From the NCBI RefSeq assembly GCF_014274465.1, contig NZ_CP060394.1, forward strand, positions 1,240,001 through 1,304,000: 64,000 nt of DNA, written 5' to 3'. The translations under genes and the position numbers were made by a program. The stretch comes from Alloacidobacterium dinghuense. Lineage in GTDB: Bacteria > Acidobacteriota > Terriglobia > Terriglobales > Acidobacteriaceae. The notes beneath the pieces are model-generated. The model was not told the DNA's origin. It saw only the letters and a list, made by a program, of their open reading frames with translations, and made no database searches. Shown here in pieces: positions 59,566 to 64,000 of the stretch (position 1 is the first letter of the stretch; each line of letters starts with the position of its first letter).

Positions 59566-60714
59566 ATGACGAAACTTTCTCCCGCTGATGCTCTTGGGCC
59601 TGCTTTCCGGCGAGTACGCGAAGTGATGTTTGCGCCGTTCCGGTTGGGATTCTTTCTGAAGATTGCTCTGGTTGCTGCGCTGACGCAGCCGGGCTTTTAT
59701 TCCGTAATCATTTCGTATCCGATGCAGGGCGTACAGGCTGGAGCTGGCGCTGCGATCCGGCATCGTACGCCGATGAGTTTTGCAGGTACCGGAGCAAGTG
59801 AGTTCGGGTTTATCGCGCCGAGTGCAGCTGTCGGGTTTGTTGTGCTGGCGATCGTCTTTGGGATTGGGTTGGTGTTTTGGATATTGTCGACGTATCTCTT
59901 CTGCCGCCTCCGCTTTACGCTTTTTGATCTGGTCGTCTACCGGCGGGGAAGAGTGCGCGGGGCGTGGGCCAAGTATGGACGGAAGACGTGGTGCTATTTC
60001 GGCGTGGTGCTGCTGGCTTCGCTGGTGTGTCTGATTCTGCTGGCTGTGACGGCTGGACCATTCTTGATTCGTATGATGAAAGAAGCGGCACGGATTGGAG
60101 GCCACGGGCCGAATCCAAATGCGAACCCTTGGCCCATGCTGGCGCCGATGCTTCCGTTCATCGGCATCTGTCTCCTGATTGGGCTGGTTTGGATGGTGGT
60201 GGATGCGGTATTGCAGGATTTCGTGCTGCCTCCGATTGCCATAGAAGATGCGCCGATTGAAGGTGCGTTCGGCAGGTTTCTGTCGCTGCTGCGGGAGGAT
60301 TTCGGATCCGTGGCGGTTTACCTGCTGCTGCGATTCATTATTGCATTGGGTATCAGCTGGGCGCTGATGATCGGCGTCTTCATGATTCTTGGTGTTGGCG
60401 GCATGGCGGGGCTGGCTGTGGGCTTTGGGCTGTATCGCGCGATGTGGAGCGGCGGGATTGGCCTGCGAGTTGTTTTCATTGCGATTGTCGCAGCGATAGC
60501 GCTGGTGCTGATCGCCATCTATCTCGTGGCGATAGTCGCTGTCTACGGGACGGTTGCAGTCTTTAAGGAATCTTACGCCGCGTATTTCTTTGGGTCGCGT
60601 TATTCAGCGCTCGGTGACTTGTTGGAGCCACCACCACCGGATCTGGTTGCGGTGAGAGTTGAGCCACCTTTGCCTCCGCTGCCTCCTCTGAGCGAGCCAC
60701 CTCCAGTCTGGTGA
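59566..60714 (+). CDS. Six-pass membrane protein with proline-rich tail
   Basis: A 382-residue membrane protein with about six transmembrane helices (including FLKIALVAALTQPGFYSV, VGFVVLAIVFGIGLVFWILS, MLAPMLPFIGICLLIGLVWM), somewhat like the DUF4013 or glycerophosphodiesterase membrane-domain families of ABC-independent exporters; I am not sure of the family. The cytoplasmic C-terminus is proline-rich (EPPPPDLVAVRVEPPLPPLP). ATG 59566 is chosen for the family-like MTKLSPADALGPAFRRV. Confidence 0.75.
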   Translation: MTKLSPADALGPAFRRVREVMFAPFRLGFFLKIALVAALTQPGFYSVIISYPMQGVQAGAGAAIRHRTPMSFAGTGASEFGFIAPSAAVGFVVLAIVFGIGLVFWILSTYLFCRLRFTLFDLVVYRRGRVRGAWAKYGRKTWCYFGVVLLASLVCLILLAVTAGPFLIRMMKEAARIGGHGPNPNANPWPMLAPMLPFIGICLLIGLVWMVVDAVLQDFVLPPIAIEDAPIEGAFGRFLSLLREDFGSVAVYLLLRFIIALGISWALMIGVFMILGVGGMAGLAVGFGLYRAMWSGGIGLRVVFIAIVAAIALVLIAIYLVAIVAVYGTVAVFKESYAAYFFGSRYSALGDLLEPPPPDLVAVRVEPPLPPLPPLSEPPPVW

Positions 60715-60723
60715 GAAGGACTC

Positions 60724-60750
60724 GCCCCTTCGACTTCGCTCAGGGCAGGC
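60724..60750. repeat. Dispersed repeat A, variant copy 4
   Basis: CCCCTTCGACTTCGCTCAGG and GCAGGC match the inner part of repeat A (CCTTCG...GCTCAGG). It lies right after the six-pass protein gene; the 243-base gap to the permease gene has no other feature I can support. Confidence 0.65.
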
Positions 60751-60957
60751 CAGGCACTCGCGTGTTCGGCGCCACTCTTGCTTTTCTCACAGGCGCTGGG
60801 AGTTTTGCCCGGAAACGAACAGGCTCGTCCGGATTCGGACAGGCTATGTCTTGTATGACCCCGTGAAAATGGCTCCATCTGATTCATTTTAAACCGGATA
60901 CATACTTATCCGAATTGGAACATGATGTGCGGACAGTCTTTATGGTGAGGTGTCCGC

Positions 60958-63378
60958 ATGAGTTTCTTAGAAGATTTGCGTTTTGCGCTGCGGCAATTGA
61001 GCAAGGCTCCTGGCTTTGCGCTGACTGCGATTGTGACACTTGCACTCGGCATTGGAGCGAACACGGCTATCTTCAGTGTGATCCACGCGGTGTTGATGCA
61101 TCCCTCAGGCGTGGATGCTCCCGAGCGCGTGGGCGTGATGCGCACGAAGTATGCCAACCTCGGGCTCGATTTTCCGGATCTGTCGGTGCCTGACTTTGCC
61201 GATGCGGCTTCGCTGAAGAATCAGGTACAGGCTGCGGCGCTGCAGCGCGGAGACAGCTACAACATTCTGCGCGATGGCCGGACCGAGCATCTGGACGGGT
61301 CGCAGGTCACATGGCAATGGTTCAACGTTTTTGGCGCCCGGCCGATTCTGGGGCGGACCTTTACCGCAGAGGAGGATCAGAAAGGCGCGAACAATGTTGC
61401 CGTGCTCAGCTATGGCGCGTGGCAAAAGGTTTTCGGCGGCGACCGCAATGTGGTTGGCCAGACGGTGATGCTGAATGAGAAGCCCTATCGAGTGATTGGC
61501 GTGATGCGCAGCGATTTTGACTGGCCGCGCGGTAAGGAAGTGTGGACGCCGATGGGGTTGGAGCCGAAAGAGTACAACCTCGACAATCGCTTCAATGAAG
61601 GCTCGGTGGGAGTGGTGCGATTGCAGCCGGGTGTGAGCTTTGCGCAGTTTAATGCTGGCCTGGCAGCGAAGTCGCATGAAGAGTATGTGCGTGAGGGCTC
61701 GAAAGGATTCGCCACCCGATCGAATTGGGGCATGACCTCGACCCCTGTGACGGAATTTGCCGCGGGACCGCTGCGCAAGCCGCTTTATGTTTTGTTCGGG
61801 GTGGTAGCGCTGGTTCTGTTGATTGCTTCGGCGAATGTGGCCGGACTCTTTCTGGCGCGGGCGTCAGCGCGAACAAAGGAGTTTGCGATTCGTACGGCTC
61901 TCGGCGCCAATGCATGGCGGCTGGTGCGTCAGATGCTCACGGAGACGGCGGTGCTTGCCGGATTAGCGACATTGATCGGGATTGCGATTGGTCCCGTGTT
62001 TGGAAAGATGCTGTTGTGGCTGGTGCCGCAGAGCCTGGGCGAAGGCTACGTTGTGAAGTTGTCCTTTGGCGTGCTCGCCTTCACGGCAGGAGCGGGACTG
62101 TTGACGTCGTTGATCGCCGGCATTGGTCCTTCGGTGAAGATGGTGCGCTCGCAGAAGAGATTAGAGCTACATGACGGCGGAAGAAGTTCAACTGCCTCTG
62201 TTGATAAACAGCGGTTGCGCAGCGTTTTTGTGATTGGCGAAGTGGCAATGGCATTTGTGCTGCTCGCAGGCACTGGACTGTTTCTAGCGAGCCTGAAACA
62301 GATGCAACAGATTGATCCTGGATTCAATCCGCATGGCGTGTTGACGGGCGTGGTTATTTTTTCAGGCGAGGGATATAAGAACAACGTCCAGCGGCAGGAA
62401 AGTTTTGTGAATGCGGCGCTCGATAATTTGAAGGCGCAGCCGGGCGTGAAATCCGCAGCGGCGACCACTTCTCTGCCTTTCAGCAATCAGGATGGGGCCA
62501 GCTCGTTCTCCATCGAGGGGCGGGCTCTCGGCCCGAACGATCCGGGACCGCACAGTCAGCTGAGTTTCGCTACGGCTGACTACATCAAAACGATGCAGGT
62601 CCCGCTGCTTGCGGGTCGTTGGATCAGCACGGAAGACCGCTCGAATACACAGCCGGTAGTGGTGATCGACCAGAAACTGGCAAAGAAATACTGGCCTGGC
62701 CAGAATCCGATTGGTCAGCATTTGCGTGACAATGGAGTCGCGACAGTGGTTGGTGTGGTGGGCGATGTTCGTCCCGACTCGCTTGAGGAAGACGTAAGCG
62801 ACGGCATGCGCTACTATCCTTACTCGCAGTCGGCGAACGGGATCGCCAGTTTTGCGGCGCGCACGGATGGCGACCCGCTCACACTGGTATCGGCTTTGAA
62901 CCGTGCGATTGCCGCTGTCGATCCGGGACAGACGGCATTCAATGTTGGCACGCTGGCATCGCGAGTCGACGCTTCGTTGGCATCAAGAAGGCTGATTGTG
63001 TGGCTGCTGACAGCGTTTGCCGGGCTGGCACTCGTACTGGCGCTGGTGGGCATCTATGGCCTGATCAGTTATGTAACTGAGCAACGTACAAATGAGATTG
63101 GCATTCGTATGGCGTTGGGCGCGCAACGAGGGCAGGTTGTTGGTTTAGTGATGAGAAGCGCGGTTGCGTGGGTTGTCATCGGCCTTGTCATCGGTATTGC
63201 GATGTCGTTCCTTGCCGCTTCTGCTTTAAAGCAGGTGTTCACATCGTTCGGTGGAGGCGTGCTTTCGTCGCTGGTTGTGCCCATGGCTGCGCTGCTTGCG
63301 ATTGGCGGGCTGGCAGGGCTCATTCCGGCGCGGCGGGCTGCGTCGATCGATCCGGCAAAGACGTTGCGTAGCGAATAG
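60958..63378 (+). CDS. ADOP-type ABC transporter permease (MacB/FtsX fold, duplicated)
   Basis: An 806-residue permease of the acidobacterial duplicated orphan permease (ADOP) type. The N-terminus FLEDLRFALRQLSKAPGFAL and [20 protein letters not shown] is diagnostic. A MacB periplasmic-core domain (about 55-270), an FtsX permease domain (about 275-395, AFALIASANVAGLFLARASA-like), a second core and a second FtsX domain near the C-terminus (ALVGIYGLISYVTEQRTNEI) follow. No ATPase is adjacent, which is usual for ADOPs. Relatives export toxins, lipoproteins or peptides or act as mechanotransmitters; the role is unknown. Confidence 0.93.
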   Translation: MSFLEDLRFALRQLSKAPGFALTAIVTLALGIGANTAIFSVIHAVLMHPSGVDAPERVGVMRTKYANLGLDFPDLSVPDFADAASLKNQVQAAALQRGDSYNILRDGRTEHLDGSQVTWQWFNVFGARPILGRTFTAEEDQKGANNVAVLSYGAWQKVFGGDRNVVGQTVMLNEKPYRVIGVMRSDFDWPRGKEVWTPMGLEPKEYNLDNRFNEGSVGVVRLQPGVSFAQFNAGLAAKSHEEYVREGSKGFATRSNWGMTSTPVTEFAAGPLRKPLYVLFGVVALVLLIASANVAGLFLARASARTKEFAIRTALGANAWRLVRQMLTETAVLAGLATLIGIAIGPVFGKMLLWLVPQSLGEGYVVKLSFGVLAFTAGAGLLTSLIAGIGPSVKMVRSQKRLELHDGGRSSTASVDKQRLRSVFVIGEVAMAFVLLAGTGLFLASLKQMQQIDPGFNPHGVLTGVVIFSGEGYKNNVQRQESFVNAALDNLKAQPGVKSAAATTSLPFSNQDGASSFSIEGRALGPNDPGPHSQLSFATADYIKTMQVPLLAGRWISTEDRSNTQPVVVIDQKLAKKYWPGQNPIGQHLRDNGVATVVGVVGDVRPDSLEEDVSDGMRYYPYSQSANGIASFAARTDGDPLTLVSALNRAIAAVDPGQTAFNVGTLASRVDASLASRRLIVWLLTAFAGLALVLALVGIYGLISYVTEQRTNEIGIRMALGAQRGQVVGLVMRSAVAWVVIGLVIGIAMSFLAASALKQVFTSFGGGVLSSLVVPMAALLAIGGLAGLIPARRAASIDPAKTLRSE

Positions 63379-63391
63379 CTAGACTCTGAGT

Positions 63392-63424
63392 AAAACAGGT
63401 CCTTCGCTCCGCTCAGGATGACAA
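63392..63424. repeat. Dispersed repeat A, copy 5
   Basis: AAAACAGGTCCTTCGCTCC followed by GCTCAGGATGACAACTC, between the two ADOP genes. Confidence 0.8.
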
Positions 63425-63481
63425 CTCTTATTATGTGGTAGGTCGCCGAACGGTGTAATCGGTTGGTTCTTAGGAGAATTC

Positions 63482-64000
63482 ATGCAGGCAATTCTGGAAG
63501 ACATTCGCTATGCATTACGGCAGTTTCGTAAAGTCCCGGGATTTACCGCGACTGCGATTTTGACATTGGCGCTTGGTATTGGGGCGACGACTGCAATCTT
63601 CACTCTTGTGCATGCGGTCCTGTTGAAGTCGCTGCCGGTGGTGGATCCGAATGAATTGTGGCGGGTTGGCGATAACGAAAACTGCTGCATCAACGGTGGC
63701 ATGGAGGATAACTGGTCGCTGTTTTCTTATGACCAGTACAAGATGTTTCGCGACAACAATCCTGAGTTTCGGCAGATGGCTGCTTTTCAATCGGGTGCGA
63801 ACCAGATCAGTGTGCGGCGCCAGGGCAGCGATCATCCAGCAGAGAGCTTTATCAGCCAGCTCATTTCCGGCAATGCCTTTGAGACCTTCGGCATCAATGC
63901 GTACGCGGGGCGGCTGCTGCAGCCTGCTGACGATCAGAAGGGCGCGCCTCCGGTTGTGGTGATGAGCTTTCGCACCTGGCAGCAGAAGTTTGGGCAGGAT
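63482..64000 (+). CDS. Second ADOP-type permease, C-terminus cut by window edge
   Basis: The first 173 residues of a second ADOP-type permease: [20 protein letters not shown] and [20 protein letters not shown], then the start of a MacB-like periplasmic domain ([20 protein letters not shown]). The ATG at 63482 has AGGAG about five bases upstream. It lies in tandem with the first ADOP gene but differs markedly in the periplasmic part, so the two are likely not functionally identical. The remaining roughly 600 residues lie beyond the window. Confidence 0.93.
   Translation, partial: MQAILEDIRYALRQFRKVPGFTATAILTLALGIGATTAIFTLVHAVLLKSLPVVDPNELWRVGDNENCCINGGMEDNWSLFSYDQYKMFRDNNPEFRQMAAFQSGANQISVRRQGSDHPAESFISQLISGNAFETFGINAYAGRLLQPADDQKGAPPVVVMSFRTWQQKFGQD

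Noticed and set aside
1-64000. tRNA, rRNA, CRISPR array, IS element or prophage
   Set aside because: I looked for T-loop-like signals, regularly spaced repeats, transposase and integrase motifs in the gaps and translations and saw none. A tRNAscan or IS search would be decisive.

Overview
This window looks like chromosomal DNA from an acidobacterium of the Terriglobia/Acidobacteriaceae type. The evidence is family-level and read from the translations, not searched: an orphan duplicated ABC permease (ADOP) pair, a VWFA-related acidobacterial exported protein next to a carboxypeptidase-regulatory TonB-type outer-membrane barrel and a DUF5666 protein, a DinB-like secreted protein, and dispersed short repeats of a kind I associate with these genomes. 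I see no rRNA, tRNA, CRISPR array, transposase or phage gene. Coding density is high except for about 32.0-33.36 kb.

Layout. 0-14 kb is mostly housekeeping: a cysteine desulfurase (cut by the window edge), citrate synthase, glycine oxidase ThiO, PolX, a cold-shock protein, a Nudix hydrolase, a Rossmann/DUF2520 protein coupled to BshC (bacillithiol), a SufT-like Fe-S factor and several small membrane or exported proteins. 14-22.7 kb is a tight six-gene minus-strand run: BlaI-type repressor, M56 (BlaR1-like) metallopeptidase with a long tandem-repeat tail, a lipoprotein built of the same repeat, a penicillin-acylase-family Ntn hydrolase, a multi-pass membrane protein and a polyprenyl diphosphate synthase. 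Four of its five junctions are ATGA or GTGA overlaps, and the promoter upstream carries two inverted repeats. 22.7-31.3 kb holds a Tat-type aldo/keto reductase, a CPBP protease, a DHH phosphoesterase plus a GH130-like enzyme, a leucine-catabolism-like pair (enoyl-CoA hydratase family and HMG-CoA lyase) and an M28 peptidase.

31.3-33.4 kb is an accessory stretch with a PqqD-domain protein that has a twin-arginine-like tail, a 3'-truncated regulator gene and palindromic repeats. 33.4-42 kb has a Tat-exported glycosidase-like protein, two DUF3147 proteins, VOC proteins, a GT2/flippase pair and a VapBC module. 42-48.6 kb is the DUF5666 / TonB-type receptor / VWFA operon; the VWFA gene contains dispersed-repeat DNA read in frame at two places. 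48.8-56.7 kb has a VIT-family transporter, egtB-egtD (ergothioneine), MscS, moeA-moaC, a TPR exported protein and queC. 56.7-57.7 kb is a small accessory island with a startless ORF, an unknown small protein and a HicB-like protein. The window ends with trmFO, a GNAT enzyme, a six-pass membrane protein and the two ADOP permeases, the second cut by the edge.

Functional links seen: two low-molecular-weight thiol pathways (bacillithiol and ergothioneine) occur in one window, and a BlaI/M56 sensor appears wired to envelope-related enzymes. The latter is the best candidate here for an undescribed system.
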